From JABMQB01 sp963677475 (GTDB lineage Bacteria; Bacteroidota; Bacteroidia; Bacteroidales; Prolixibacteraceae): 64,000 nt of DNA. The position numbers and the translations under genes are program-made. Of this stretch, positions 8,908-18,260 are shown in pieces. The DNA lies in contig CAXXQD010000022.1 in assembly GCA_963677475.2 (NCBI GenBank), forward strand, positions 1 through 64,000, in the 5' to 3' direction. Position 1 is the first letter of the stretch; the number at the start of each line of letters is the position of its first letter. Under the pieces are notes generated by a model. It saw only the letters and a program-made list of their open reading frames with translations. It was not told where the DNA came from and made no database searches.

Positions 8908-10161
8908 ATGCCAGAAGAATTCCTCCAATACATATGGGAAAACCAACTATTTTTCAAAAATGAGATTCAAACAATCGATTGCCAACAAATTGAGATATTG
9001 GATGTTGGGCAACGAAATTCTAATTCAGGCCCTGACTTTTTCAATGCCAAAATAAAAATTGAGGAAACGGTTTGGGCTGGTAATATTGAAATCCATAAAA
9101 AAGCTTCGGATTGGGAAAACCACCAACATTACGATGATAAAATGTATGATAATGTGATCCTTCATGTGGTAGAAATAGCGGATAAAACAATAGTTCGGTC
9201 AAACGGGACACAAATTGCTACCTGCGAATTAAAGTATCCCTTAAAATACAAACTTAACTACCAAAACTTGCTGGCATCGAAAAAATGGATTGCATGCCAG
9301 CCGTATTTTCATAAAATTGATCCCTATTCCTTTAAATTAGGCTACCACAGGTTGATGATCGAACGGTTGGAAAATAAAACACAAGCCATTTTAGACAGTC
9401 TACAGGAAAACCAGAACAACTGGAACGAAACATTTTATATTCTTTTGGCAAAAATGTTTGGTTTTAAAGTGAATGCCCTTCCGTTTGAAATGCTGGCAAA
9501 ATCTATTTCGCTACAAACAATATCGAAACAAAAAACAAACCTCTTCCAAATTGAGGCGCTGTTGTTTGGAAATGCAGGATTACTAAATACACAACTTTTG
9601 GGTGATAATTATTTTCTGGAATTAAGAAACGAATATTCTTTCTTTCGAAAGAAATATCAACTCAAAGGGATTGAAAGCTATTTATGGAAATTTATGCGAA
9701 TGCGCCCCGGTAATTTTCCAACCATAAGGATTTCTCAGTTTGCTGCATTAATTCATCAATCCAGTGCGCTTTTTTCAAAAATTATTGAAATTGAACATAT
9801 GGATTCCTTGAAAAAATTATTCCAAGTTGCAGCCTCTTCATATTGGGACTCCCACTATGTTTTTAACAAACCTTCTAAAACAAAAAAGAAAAAACTTGGC
9901 GAAAATTCAATTAATAGTCTCTTAATCAATACTGTTGTACCTTTTCTTTTTATATATGGCGAAACCCAAAATAAAACTTACTTAAAAGACAGGGCGCTTG
10001 ATTTTCTCGAAGAATTGCCTCCTGAAAAGAATTCTATCGTAAAAAAATGGGAAACATTAGGCGTAAAAGCAAGATCAGCCTATGAAAGCCAGGCCTTGCT
10101 TCAATTAAAAAAATATGTATTGCGATCGGAAAAAATGCTTAAATTGCCAAATAGGAAATAA
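8908..10161 (+). CDS. DUF2851 family protein
   Basis: The protein (417 aa from this start) is a typical member of the Bacteroidota DUF2851 family, recognised by the opening MPEEFLQYIW, the block RNSNSGPDFFNA, the acidic IEIHKKASDWE and DNVILHVV. The reading frame is open from a TTG at 8878, but the family normally begins with the short EEFLxYIW segment, so I chose the ATG at 8908. The function is unknown. No signal peptide or membrane segment is seen. It is followed 29 bases later by the channel gene on the same strand. Confidence 0.85.
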   Translation: MPEEFLQYIWENQLFFKNEIQTIDCQQIEILDVGQRNSNSGPDFFNAKIKIEETVWAGNIEIHKKASDWENHQHYDDKMYDNVILHVVEIADKTIVRSNGTQIATCELKYPLKYKLNYQNLLASKKWIACQPYFHKIDPYSFKLGYHRLMIERLENKTQAILDSLQENQNNWNETFYILLAKMFGFKVNALPFEMLAKSISLQTISKQKTNLFQIEALLFGNAGLLNTQLLGDNYFLELRNEYSFFRKKYQLKGIESYLWKFMRMRPGNFPTIRISQFAALIHQSSALFSKIIEIEHMDSLKKLFQVAASSYWDSHYVFNKPSKTKKKKLGENSINSLLINTVVPFLFIYGETQNKTYLKDRALDFLEELPPEKNSIVKKWETLGVKARSAYESQALLQLKKYVLRSEKMLKLPNRK

Positions 10162-10190
10162 AATCATAAAAGAAACGGAAGATTTGGTGA

Positions 10191-11228
10191 ATGGCGCAAC
10201 AAATAAATAAATTTCAGGAGATATCTAGCAAGACCATCAAGATTGGAATTGCGCTTATATTTTTTATGGTTGCCATTGGTGCGCTTGGATATATGCTCAT
10301 TGAGAAAATGACATTTATCGAAGCAGTTTTTATGACTATAATTACCATTTCTACGGTAGGTTTCAAAGAAGTGAAACCACTTTCGGAACCTGGCATGGTT
10401 TTTACAATTGCGCTAATTATAAGCAGTCTGGGTACTTTGGCATATGTGGGTTCAACCTTAGCCCGCTTTGTTTTCGATGGGGAATTATTAAACTATATTA
10501 AAACTTACAGGGTGGACAAAAAAATTATGAAACTGAAAGGGCACGTAATCATTGTTGGTTACGGCAGGAATGGAGAACAGGCAGCTCTCGAACTGCAAGC
10601 CCACGGTGTTGACTTCGTGATTGTTGACCGGCGTGACAATGTAATATCAAGGGTTCGCGAAAACCCTGAACTATTGTATATTAAAGGGGATGCCACGCAT
10701 GAAGAAATTCTTGCACAAGCCAGGGTTTACGATGCAAAAGCGTTAATTGCCACCACGCCCAACGATGCCGATAATGTTTTTGTGGTGCTCACTGCCAGAA
10801 GCATGAACCCTAACCTTGCTATTGTAAGCCGTGCTTCGGAAATCGAATCGCACATGAAACTTAAAAGGGCCGGTGCAACTAAAGTGATTATGCCTGAACG
10901 GATTGGTGGTCAACGAATGGCAAAACTGGTTACCCAGCCCGATGTGGTTGAGTTTTTAGAACATATCCTGATGCAAAAAAGTAAAGATGTGAGCATCGAG
11001 GAAGTGAACTGCAGAAACATGGATCAATCGTTTGTTGGGAAATCGATTGCTGAGCTTAAACTTAGGGATATTTCAGGTGCAAATATTATTGGCATAAAAA
11101 TAAGCGGGGCCAGGTATGTTTTTAACCCCGAACCAAAGACCGTTATCACCCGAAACGATCAGTTGTTTGTTATTGGCAGTCCCGAACAAATCAAAACATT
11201 AAAAGAGGAATTAATGGAAGGAACTTAA
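10191..11228 (+). CDS. Two-helix potassium channel with RCK domains
   Basis: The 345-aa protein has two membrane helices (about 17-37 and 70-92) around a pore loop with the filter-like sequence TISTVGFKE (about 52-60), followed by an RCK_N NAD-binding domain beginning GHVIIVGYGRNG (about 116) and an RCK_C domain in the last 80 residues. This layout is that of MthK/Kch-type ligand-gated K+ channels in the inner membrane. The filter reads TVGF rather than TVGYG, a common variant, so strict K+ selectivity is likely but not certain. A strong hairpin terminator follows the gene. Confidence 0.88.
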   Translation: MAQQINKFQEISSKTIKIGIALIFFMVAIGALGYMLIEKMTFIEAVFMTIITISTVGFKEVKPLSEPGMVFTIALIISSLGTLAYVGSTLARFVFDGELLNYIKTYRVDKKIMKLKGHVIIVGYGRNGEQAALELQAHGVDFVIVDRRDNVISRVRENPELLYIKGDATHEEILAQARVYDAKALIATTPNDADNVFVVLTARSMNPNLAIVSRASEIESHMKLKRAGATKVIMPERIGGQRMAKLVTQPDVVEFLEHILMQKSKDVSIEEVNCRNMDQSFVGKSIAELKLRDISGANIIGIKISGARYVFNPEPKTVITRNDQLFVIGSPEQIKTLKEELMEGT

Positions 11229-11232
11229 AAGA

Positions 11233-11263
11233 AAAAAGGGAAAAACATTGTTTTTCCCTTTTT
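11233..11263. terminator. Intrinsic terminator between the channel gene and tRNA-Phe
   Basis: A perfect 14-bp inverted repeat (arms 11233-11246 and 11250-11263, loop ATT) with A-rich and T-rich ends. It can act in both directions, ending the channel mRNA on the plus strand and the tRNA-Phe transcript on the minus strand. Confidence 0.85.
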
Positions 11264-11264
11264 G

Positions 11265-11337
<73 letters not shown>

Positions 11338-11500
11338 TTGTTTTATTTTGGTGTGACAAAAGTAAATAAATTTTTAAAACGACAAAGAAGATTTTTAAAC
11401 ATCTTTATTTTTTTTTCATAATCCTATTGTAAAACCTATTCTCACCGGAAACCACACGGTATATTTCACCTTTTCAAAAAATATTTTTACTTCGGTTAAC

Positions 11501-11529
11501 TTGGTGAACCACAACTTTTTCTACTTTTG
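11501..11529 (+). promoter_or_regulatory. Promoter for the M16 peptidase gene
   Basis: TTGG at 11501 and TACTTTTG at 11522-11529, 17 bases apart, resemble the Bacteroidota -33 and -7 elements. The -7 box ends 23 bases before the ATG at 11553. Confidence 0.45.
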
Positions 11530-11552
11530 CCTTCTGTTTGATAATAAGGTAA

Positions 11553-12782
11553 ATGATAGAGACAACATTTCAATTTCACGAATTTGCCAATGGGATTCGT
11601 TTAATTCACAAAGAAGTTCCATCTAAATTAGGGCATCTTGGGGTTCTTTTAAATACCGGCTCGCGCGATGAGACCGAAGAAGAACATGGAATTGCCCATT
11701 TTATAGAACACTCTATTTTTAAAGGAACAAAAAAGAGAAAAGCATTTCATGTGCTCAGCCGGATGGAGGATGTGGGCGGTGAACTAAATGCCTATACCAC
11801 CAAAGAAGAGACAGCCCTGTTAGCCACATTCCTTGGTGAATATTACGAACGTGCTACCGAACTTTTAAGCGATATCCTTTTTCAAAGTACCTATCCTGAA
11901 AAAGAATTGGAAAGGGAAAAGGAAGTCGTGATGGAAGAAATAAATTCATACAAAGATTCTCCTTCCGAACTCATTTTTGATGAATTTGAAGAGCTTGTGT
12001 TTGACGGGCACCCAATTGCGCGAAACATTTTGGGAACTCCCGAAAAACTAAAAAGCTTTCATAAATCCGATATTTTTAGGTTTATTGAGAATAATTACCA
12101 TACTGATCATATAGTCATTAGCTCTGTGGGCAATATTTCTTTCCAGAAACTGGTACATCTCTGTGAAAAATATTTTGGAAGTATTCCTGCTTCACTGCGA
12201 AATAAGGAAAGGCAAAAATTTGAGAATTATATCCCTTCTGATAAAATACTTACAAAAGATACTTTTCAGGCGCATTGTGTGATTGGGAACACGGGATTTG
12301 ATAGCAATCATCCACAACGGACAATACTGGTTTTGCTCAATAGTCTGCTTGGTGGGCATTCCATGAATTCACGATTAAACCTTGCATTGCGTGAAAGACG
12401 TGGAATTGCATACAATGTGGAATCTAGCTTTACTCCATATAGTGATACCGGATTATTTAGTGTATATTTTGGTACCGATAAGGAAAACCTTGAAAGAGCA
12501 ATTTCTATTGTTTATTCTGAATTCCAAAAATTGAAGCATAATAAACTTGGACCAGTCCAATTATTGAAAGCAAAGAAGCAACTCATCGGGCAGCTTGCCA
12601 TTTCTGTTGAAAACCGGGAAGAACTGATGCTGGCAATCGGGAAAAGCTACTTACTTTACGGAAAGGTAGACCCCATGATAAAAGTGTACGAAAAAATTGA
12701 ACAGGTAACTACGAGCCAGCTAATGGAGGTTGCAAACCTTATTCTCGATGAATCGAAAATGAGCCGCTTAATTTATCGCTAA
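11553..12782 (+). CDS. M16 family zinc metallopeptidase (processing-peptidase type)
   Basis: At 409 aa this is the single-unit M16B type related to mitochondrial processing peptidase. The inverted zinc motif HFIEH is at residues 49-53 and the third ligand glutamate lies in KEVVMEEI (about 124-130). The C-terminal half contains the inactive-domain signature MNSRLNLALRERRGIAYNV. These enzymes degrade or trim peptides. There is no signal peptide. The O-methyltransferase gene begins 2 bases after the stop, so both are probably cotranscribed. Confidence 0.9.
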   Translation: MIETTFQFHEFANGIRLIHKEVPSKLGHLGVLLNTGSRDETEEEHGIAHFIEHSIFKGTKKRKAFHVLSRMEDVGGELNAYTTKEETALLATFLGEYYERATELLSDILFQSTYPEKELEREKEVVMEEINSYKDSPSELIFDEFEELVFDGHPIARNILGTPEKLKSFHKSDIFRFIENNYHTDHIVISSVGNISFQKLVHLCEKYFGSIPASLRNKERQKFENYIPSDKILTKDTFQAHCVIGNTGFDSNHPQRTILVLLNSLLGGHSMNSRLNLALRERRGIAYNVESSFTPYSDTGLFSVYFGTDKENLERAISIVYSEFQKLKHNKLGPVQLLKAKKQLIGQLAISVENREELMLAIGKSYLLYGKVDPMIKVYEKIEQVTTSQLMEVANLILDESKMSRLIYR

Positions 12783-12784
12783 AA

Positions 12785-13423
12785 ATGAAACTTTCGTTAG
12801 AACTAGAAAATTACATAAAAGACAGCATCGGTGCAGAAGATCCGGTGCTGGAGGAATTAGACCGCGAAACAAATTTAAAGCTGCTTCACCCACGAATGTT
12901 ATCGGGCCACATTCAAGGTAAACTCTTGCAGATGTTTTCGCAAATGATCTCTCCCACCAACATTCTTGAACTTGGCACATTTTCGGGCTATTCAGCCATC
13001 TGCCTTGCCAAAGGGTTAAAAAAAGGGGGCAAATTAATTAGCATTGAATTAAACGATGAGTTAAAAAGCTTTGCTAAGAAATACATTAAAAAATCGGGCC
13101 TTGAAAATGTCATAGAACTGAAAACCGGAAGTGCCCTTGAAATTATCCCAACACTTAAATATAACTTCGACCTTGTTTTTATTGATGCAGACAAAAAAGA
13201 ATACCTGGAATACTACAAATTGGTGTTTGATAAAGTGAACCCCGGAGGATACATCATTGCCGACAATACTCTCTGGGACGGGAAAGTTGTGGAAGCAGTT
13301 GCCCCCAAAGATTATCAGACCAAAGGTGTTTTAGAATTTAATGAATTTGTTGCAAACGATAACCGGGTTGAAAAAGTAATTGTTCCGGTGCGGGACGGTC
13401 TTACAATTATTCGAAAAAAATAG
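12785..13423 (+). CDS. Class I SAM-dependent O-methyltransferase (COMT-like)
   Basis: The 212-aa protein has the layout of methyltransferase family 3 (catechol/caffeoyl-CoA type): SAM motif LELGTFSGYSA (about 59-69), the acidic end of strand 2 at SIELND, and the metal-binding region LVFIDADKKEY with ADNTLWDG further on. It should methylate hydroxyl groups of a small substrate with a divalent cation, but the substrate is unknown. It follows the M16 peptidase with a 2-base gap. Confidence 0.88.
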   Translation: MKLSLELENYIKDSIGAEDPVLEELDRETNLKLLHPRMLSGHIQGKLLQMFSQMISPTNILELGTFSGYSAICLAKGLKKGGKLISIELNDELKSFAKKYIKKSGLENVIELKTGSALEIIPTLKYNFDLVFIDADKKEYLEYYKLVFDKVNPGGYIIADNTLWDGKVVEAVAPKDYQTKGVLEFNEFVANDNRVEKVIVPVRDGLTIIRKK

Positions 13424-13465
13424 TTTGATTTTATCTAAAATCTAAAAGGCTAATCGAGAAAAATA

Positions 13466-14122
13466 TTATTGCCCAATTTGGCTTTTAAGAAGCTTCACCT
13501 GATTCGACAACTTTGAGATTTCAGCATTTTTATCTTCCATTTGAGCTTGTAAGCCGCTGATTGTTTTTTGCAAATCACTTGCTTTGCTTTGAAGGTCCGT
13601 AACAAGCTCTTCCTGCCTGTTCTTTAATCCTTCCATCACTTTCAGCTCATTTTCTTTTTCTTTGATATCAAACTTGCCCTGCTCAATCATTGTAAGTCTT
13701 TCATGCACAAGGTTATCCAATCTCGAATTATCAGCTTCCAAAGTTTTTATGCGGGCATCGCGCTCCTGAATGATGCTATTCAACCTCCTTTTTTCAAACT
13801 CAAAAGCATAATTTTTTTCTTCCAAAGACTCACTGGTTTGGCTAACATTTGATTTAAGTGAGAAAATTTCCTTGTTCAGGGTTTCGATATATTGGTCTTT
13901 GATGGCATTACTACCAAGCAATTCACTTTTCAAGGTTTCATAATCGGCAATCATCACCTTTAAACGCTCTGCTTTAGCGTTATTTTCAGCAGTTAGATCC
14001 CGCACTTTTTGTTCGGCGCTTAACCTTCCGGCTTCCATTTCCAAATACTTTTTCTTAGCAACACAAGAAGAAAGAACAATGGATAAAAGTGTTAATATGT
14101 AGATAATTGGCCGTGCTTTCAT
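13466..14122 (-). CDS. Coiled-coil lipoprotein
   Basis: The 218-aa protein has a lipoprotein signal ending in LSSC (cysteine at about residue 20). The rest is one long heptad-rich coiled coil full of Glu, Lys, Leu and Ala. It resembles the coiled-coil region that precedes OmpA domains in some Bacteroidota lipoproteins, but no OmpA domain is present. It probably sits on a periplasmic or outer-membrane face. Specific function unknown. Confidence 0.7.
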   Translation of the reverse strand: MKARPIIYILTLLSIVLSSCVAKKKYLEMEAGRLSAEQKVRDLTAENNAKAERLKVMIADYETLKSELLGSNAIKDQYIETLNKEIFSLKSNVSQTSESLEEKNYAFEFEKRRLNSIIQERDARIKTLEADNSRLDNLVHERLTMIEQGKFDIKEKENELKVMEGLKNRQEELVTDLQSKASDLQKTISGLQAQMEDKNAEISKLSNQVKLLKSQIGQ

Positions 14123-14143
14123 GATAAATTATTAAGTTTTTAA

Positions 14144-14151
14144 CAAAGATA
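14144..14151 (-). promoter_or_regulatory. Promoter -7 box for the coiled-coil lipoprotein
   Basis: On the minus strand this reads TATCTTTG, a match to TAnnTTTG, ending 21 bases before the start codon at 14122. Confidence 0.45.
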
Positions 14152-14270
14152 AAAATAATACTATGGGATTATAACGTTATATAAACAGTGAATTGTATTT
14201 ATTTCGTAATTTTAAATTTTACGATTTTGATTATTTTGCAAAATCAATACCAAAACTACAGTTGGAAAGC

Positions 14271-15383
14271 ATGAAAACAATACTAATACTAATTCTGGGA
14301 TTCTTCTCCATTTCAATATTTGCACAAGAAGGAAATGTTGCAGGCACTTTAAAGGGAAAAGTGATGGATATGCAAGGCAACCCGATTGCCTATACTAATA
14401 TTGGGTTGGAAGGTACATACTTCGGAACCGCAAGTAATGCAGAAGGGGAATTTGAATTAAAGATACCAGATGCTTTTACAAGTTATCGCATCTTTTTTTC
14501 AGCCGTTGGTTATAAGAATTCAATGCTTATGGTTTCTGACTTGCTGAAAAAAGAGTTTAACATTGTCAGGTTGCAGGACCAGAGTTATAGTATCGATGAT
14601 ATTGATGTGAATGCACAATCGAAGGTATTGTACCGAATCTTAAGAACGGCTTCCGAAAATATCCCGAAAAATTTCCAGGCTGGTCCGTTCACACTGAAAT
14701 GTGAATATATTTGGGAGAAAGATGCAAATGGAGCAAAAAGAAGTAGAAAGGCAAACCTAGATATTTATGACCAAAACGGTTATAACACCCCAACAAAATT
14801 AGACGCATACGAGAAACGCAATTATCAATTGTCAAATGTCATAAAAAACTTTGAAAGCTATTCGTTAACAGATGGTTCAACTAATATTGATGAAATTATC
14901 AACCTGGATTTTGCCCGAATGGCTTCATCTATTCTCAATACTGATTTGGCATCAACGTTCGAACTTAATATGGAAAACGAGCCTGATTTCAAGGGTGTAT
15001 CCACCTGGCTAATTGGCTTTAAGCAAACAATTCCAACATTTGAAGGTAGCGGGGATTATTATGCTAATCAATTTGAAGGGAAATTGTATATAAACAAGAA
15101 CAACTACGCTGTAATGCGAATAGAATGCTGGGTTACAGCACCTTTGCAAAATCGCATGGGACGCGAACTGGCAGTTTCCCAGGAAAATACGAATTTCCTG
15201 ACCGATGTGAAATACGATTTCTCTGTGGAGTATAATGCTAATGGGTTGGAATTTATTTCGATCAACAAAAATTATATGGAAAAAGGGAAACCAATAAAAG
15301 AAACGACGAAGTTAATGGTCAATTCATTAGAAAGAAATACCGATTCCTCGATTACAAGCAGGGACTATTTTGAGGGAAAATAA
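14271..15383 (+). CDS. Carboxypeptidase-like regulatory domain protein, secreted
   Basis: From the ATG at 14271 the protein is 370 aa with a signal peptide (MKTILILILGFFSISIFAQ). The open frame extends to a TTG at 14193, but that would put 26 extra residues before the signal, so it was rejected. Residues about 26-105 form a CarboxypepD_reg-like beta-sandwich (LKGKVMDMQGNPIAYTNIGL), as found at the N-terminus of TonB-dependent receptors and related surface proteins. The remainder has no motif I recognise. It is probably a periplasmic or outer-membrane protein, function unknown. Confidence 0.7.
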   Translation: MKTILILILGFFSISIFAQEGNVAGTLKGKVMDMQGNPIAYTNIGLEGTYFGTASNAEGEFELKIPDAFTSYRIFFSAVGYKNSMLMVSDLLKKEFNIVRLQDQSYSIDDIDVNAQSKVLYRILRTASENIPKNFQAGPFTLKCEYIWEKDANGAKRSRKANLDIYDQNGYNTPTKLDAYEKRNYQLSNVIKNFESYSLTDGSTNIDEIINLDFARMASSILNTDLASTFELNMENEPDFKGVSTWLIGFKQTIPTFEGSGDYYANQFEGKLYINKNNYAVMRIECWVTAPLQNRMGRELAVSQENTNFLTDVKYDFSVEYNANGLEFISINKNYMEKGKPIKETTKLMVNSLERNTDSSITSRDYFEGK

Positions 15384-15416
15384 AAACAGCCACCTTTCAA
15401 TAAAAAGCAGCTGTTT
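15384..15416. terminator. Possible terminator between convergent genes
   Basis: A 7-bp stem AAACAGC/GCTGTTT (15384-15390 and 15410-15416) with a 19-base loop, followed by AAAT. The stem is weak, but the position between two convergent stop codons is suitable. Confidence 0.35.
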
Positions 15417-15437
15417 AAATATCGCGTTATTGGCTAT

Positions 15438-16739
15438 TTATTTCTTCTTTTTGTAAAGATCATCTTCTTTTACAACCTCCACTTTCGAACTGTCTTTCAG
15501 GGTTCGGGTAATTGCAGTATAAGGGGCAATTACAATTTCATCGCCCGCAGAAATCCCTTCTAACACTTCTATGTTGTTATTATCCTGGATCCCAGTTTCA
15601 ACCTTTGTTTTTTGAACAACTCCGTTTTCTTTTAACATAAAAACCACTTCTTCTTTTTCTTCCGCTTCTTTTTTCTCTTCCTCGGTCATGTTTTTCTTCT
15701 TCGCTTCGCTAATATCTTCGTTCACCAAGCGCGTTGTTACAGATTGTATTGGTACAGAAATTACATTTTCACGGGTTTCAGTAAGAATATCAACCGTAGC
15801 CGACATTCCCGGTCTAAACGGATAAAAACTGTTTGCATCGTCACTAAAAAGGTCTTTGTATGAATCCTTTAAAAGTAGCACCTTTACATCGAAATTGGTT
15901 ACCTGATCACTGGCGGCACCTGAAGTATTTGCTGAATTTGCAATTTCGGTAACCACCCCTTTAAATTTCCGTTTCATATATGCATCAACCTCCACCATTG
16001 CAGTATCATAAAGTGCCACTTTCACAATATCATTTTCGTTAACTTCCACCTTAACTTCCATTAAATCGAGGTTTGCAATTACCATGGTTTCCGTACCGGC
16101 GTACATATTGGTTCCAACTACCCGTTCGCCCTGTTCTACATTTAAGCGTGATACAGTTCCGGAAATCGGCGCGTATATTTTGGTCTTTATCAATTGCTCC
16201 TTGGCTTCGGCAACCGATGCTTCAGCACTTTTAACCGAAAACTCTGCAGCTTTTACTTCTGCTTTCGAAATTTTATATGCCGATTCGGCTGCTTCAAATT
16301 CCGATGCAGGAATAGTTCCTTTGTCAAACAATTGTTTCGCCCTTTTAAAAGATAGTTCCCGTTCAATTTGTTGCGCTTCAGCCTGTGCCTGCCTAGCTTT
16401 TGCCGAATTAAGGGACGCTTCGGCACGGTTTAACATCGAAATATATACATCAGGTTTTATGATCATTAAAAGCATACCCTTTTCAACCTGATCGCCTTCT
16501 TCCACATTTAGTTCAATAATTTCCCCTGATACATCAGGGCTAATTTTCACCTCTGTTTCCGGCTGAATTTTACCATTAGCGGTAATCATTTCGGTAATTG
16601 TCTTGCTTTCAACAACCTGGGTGGATACTTTTACGGTTAATGTGTCGCCAAACCAGCCTGCTTTTTTCCCAATAACAAGTAAAACGATTGCAATCACAAG
16701 AATCCCTATTGCGTATGGTAATATTTTCTTTTGTTTCAT
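15438..16739 (-). CDS. Efflux periplasmic adaptor (membrane fusion protein, MacA/HlyD type)
   Basis: This 433-aa protein is anchored by one N-terminal membrane helix (about 7-24). A lipoyl/biotinyl half-motif (GEIIELNVEEGDQVEKG) follows, then a helical hairpin rich in Ala and Glu (about 100-190), the second lipoyl half (APISGTVSRLNVEQGERV) and beta-barrel domains. Such adaptors link an inner-membrane pump to an outer-membrane TolC-type channel. Unusually no ABC or RND pump gene and no TolC gene is adjacent: the neighbour upstream is aspartate kinase. An acidic and lysine-rich linker (about 346-363) interrupts the barrel region. Confidence 0.85.
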   Translation of the reverse strand: MKQKKILPYAIGILVIAIVLLVIGKKAGWFGDTLTVKVSTQVVESKTITEMITANGKIQPETEVKISPDVSGEIIELNVEEGDQVEKGMLLMIIKPDVYISMLNRAEASLNSAKARQAQAEAQQIERELSFKRAKQLFDKGTIPASEFEAAESAYKISKAEVKAAEFSVKSAEASVAEAKEQLIKTKIYAPISGTVSRLNVEQGERVVGTNMYAGTETMVIANLDLMEVKVEVNENDIVKVALYDTAMVEVDAYMKRKFKGVVTEIANSANTSGAASDQVTNFDVKVLLLKDSYKDLFSDDANSFYPFRPGMSATVDILTETRENVISVPIQSVTTRLVNEDISEAKKKNMTEEEKKEAEEKEEVVFMLKENGVVQKTKVETGIQDNNNIEVLEGISAGDEIVIAPYTAITRTLKDSSKVEVVKEDDLYKKKK

Positions 16740-16859
16740 TTTTGAGTTGTTTTAGATATATGTCAATCAAAGAGCAATAAAATTACAACAATTAATTTTT
16801 GTATACCCTGAATTTTAAAATAATTGATTTAAGCCTTTCATATATCTATTGATTGAGCA

Positions 16860-18107
16860 CTATTTTAATACCAGTCGGGCAGTTTTCCGGCTTTTTTGTT
16901 CTATGTAAATCTTTCGCCCCTTAACTTGCTTTGCAACCACTTCATCGTTATAATACCTAATTGTAATAAGTTCGATGCCCGTATTATATTTAACTTCATA
17001 TTTTTCAGAGAGTCCTTCAATAATAGTATCCAATCCAAATTCAGGATGATCGATTACTAAGTTCAGGTCGATGGCAGATTGTTGGAAGAGGTTCACCTTA
17101 AACCGAACTCCCGGAAAATGGTTAAATACATCCCTCATATCCTCAATTCCAACAAAAGAAAAATCAATGGGTGAAAGGGTAATTAGAACCTGGTTTTTTT
17201 TGCTGATAAAAACGGGCGTCAGTTCAAGTTTATAACCAAGTGGATGGATCAGTGTTCCGGGAGATCCGGGATCAAGAAACGATTTCACAAACAAGGGTAT
17301 ATTCTTGTTTTGCAGCGGTTTAATTGTTTTGGGATGGATAACCTTCGCTCCCGAATGCGCCATTTCAATTGCTTCGCGGTACGACAATTCATTGAGCATA
17401 ACCGTATTGTCCAATAATTTTGGATCGGCGTTTAACACACCCGGCACATCTTTCCATATGGTCAGGCTTTCGGCATTCAGGATATTTGCCAGAATGGCGC
17501 CTGTAAAATCAGATCCTTCCCTTCCCAACGAAGTGGATTTTCCTTCGTTTGTTGAGCCAATAAATCCTTGCGTAACAAACAATTCCTGACCTTTAAAGTT
17601 GAATGTTTCTTGAATTTTCTTTTCAGTAAAATCCCAATCAACAAGGGCTTCCCTATATTGGCTGTTTGTCCTTAAACTTTCACGTATATCGATCCATTTT
17701 ACATTCCTCCCGATATTTAAATAATCAGCCACAATCTGGGTTGAAAGCAATTCGCCAAAACAAATCAACTGATCGTATTCAAAATCATAATCGTCGGTTG
17801 GTTTGGTTCTAAGTTTTATATCGATTTGATTGAAAAGCCCTTCAATATTTTTAGGTAGCCCATCGGGCTTAAATAAATCTTCGATAATTCCCAGGTGAAA
17901 GTCTTTTATCTGCGAAAAAACCTCTTGTGCTTTATCAGATTCTTGGTTAAAATATGCCCTGACCAAATCTTCAAACATGTTAGTCATTTTGCCCATGGCC
18001 GAAACTACAATAACAATGTTCCCTTCGAAACCAGCTACTATTTTAACAACATTTCTAACAGCCTCGGCACTCTTTACCGAAGCCCCTCCAAACTTAAAAA
18101 CCTTCAT
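16860..18107 (-). CDS. Aspartate kinase (monofunctional)
   Basis: The 415-aa enzyme phosphorylates aspartate, the first step toward lysine, threonine and methionine. The N-terminal KFGGASV (4-10), the VVVSAMGKMTN block and the catalytic region GREGSDFTGA and WKDVPGVLNADP are characteristic. About 150 residues at the C-terminus form the ACT regulatory part, expected to give feedback control by an amino acid. There is no homoserine dehydrogenase fusion. A TAGCTTTG promoter box lies 22 bases upstream of the start. Confidence 0.9.
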   Translation of the reverse strand: MKVFKFGGASVKSAEAVRNVVKIVAGFEGNIVIVVSAMGKMTNMFEDLVRAYFNQESDKAQEVFSQIKDFHLGIIEDLFKPDGLPKNIEGLFNQIDIKLRTKPTDDYDFEYDQLICFGELLSTQIVADYLNIGRNVKWIDIRESLRTNSQYREALVDWDFTEKKIQETFNFKGQELFVTQGFIGSTNEGKSTSLGREGSDFTGAILANILNAESLTIWKDVPGVLNADPKLLDNTVMLNELSYREAIEMAHSGAKVIHPKTIKPLQNKNIPLFVKSFLDPGSPGTLIHPLGYKLELTPVFISKKNQVLITLSPIDFSFVGIEDMRDVFNHFPGVRFKVNLFQQSAIDLNLVIDHPEFGLDTIIEGLSEKYEVKYNTGIELITIRYYNDEVVAKQVKGRKIYIEQKSRKTARLVLK

Positions 18108-18129
18108 AAATTAAACTTAAATACAGAAA

Positions 18130-18137
18130 CAAAGCTA
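18130..18137 (-). promoter_or_regulatory. Promoter -7 box for aspartate kinase
   Basis: TAGCTTTG on the minus strand matches TAnnTTTG and ends 22 bases before the start codon at 18107. Confidence 0.5.
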
Positions 18138-18190
18138 TTAAAAAGAAATGAAAGATTTCCCATAAAAATCATGGATTAAAAAATGAGATA

Positions 18191-18221
18191 TTGTTAAATT
18201 AGGCACAATTCAATAACTTTA
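18191..18221 (+). promoter_or_regulatory. Possible promoter for the S9 peptidase
   Basis: TTGT at 18191 and TAACTTTA at 18214-18221 are separated by 19 bases, the usual Bacteroidota spacing; the last base of the -7 box departs from consensus. Confidence 0.35.
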
Positions 18222-18260
18222 GATTTCATGTAATTTCATAATAAAAGCTGTACCAATGTT

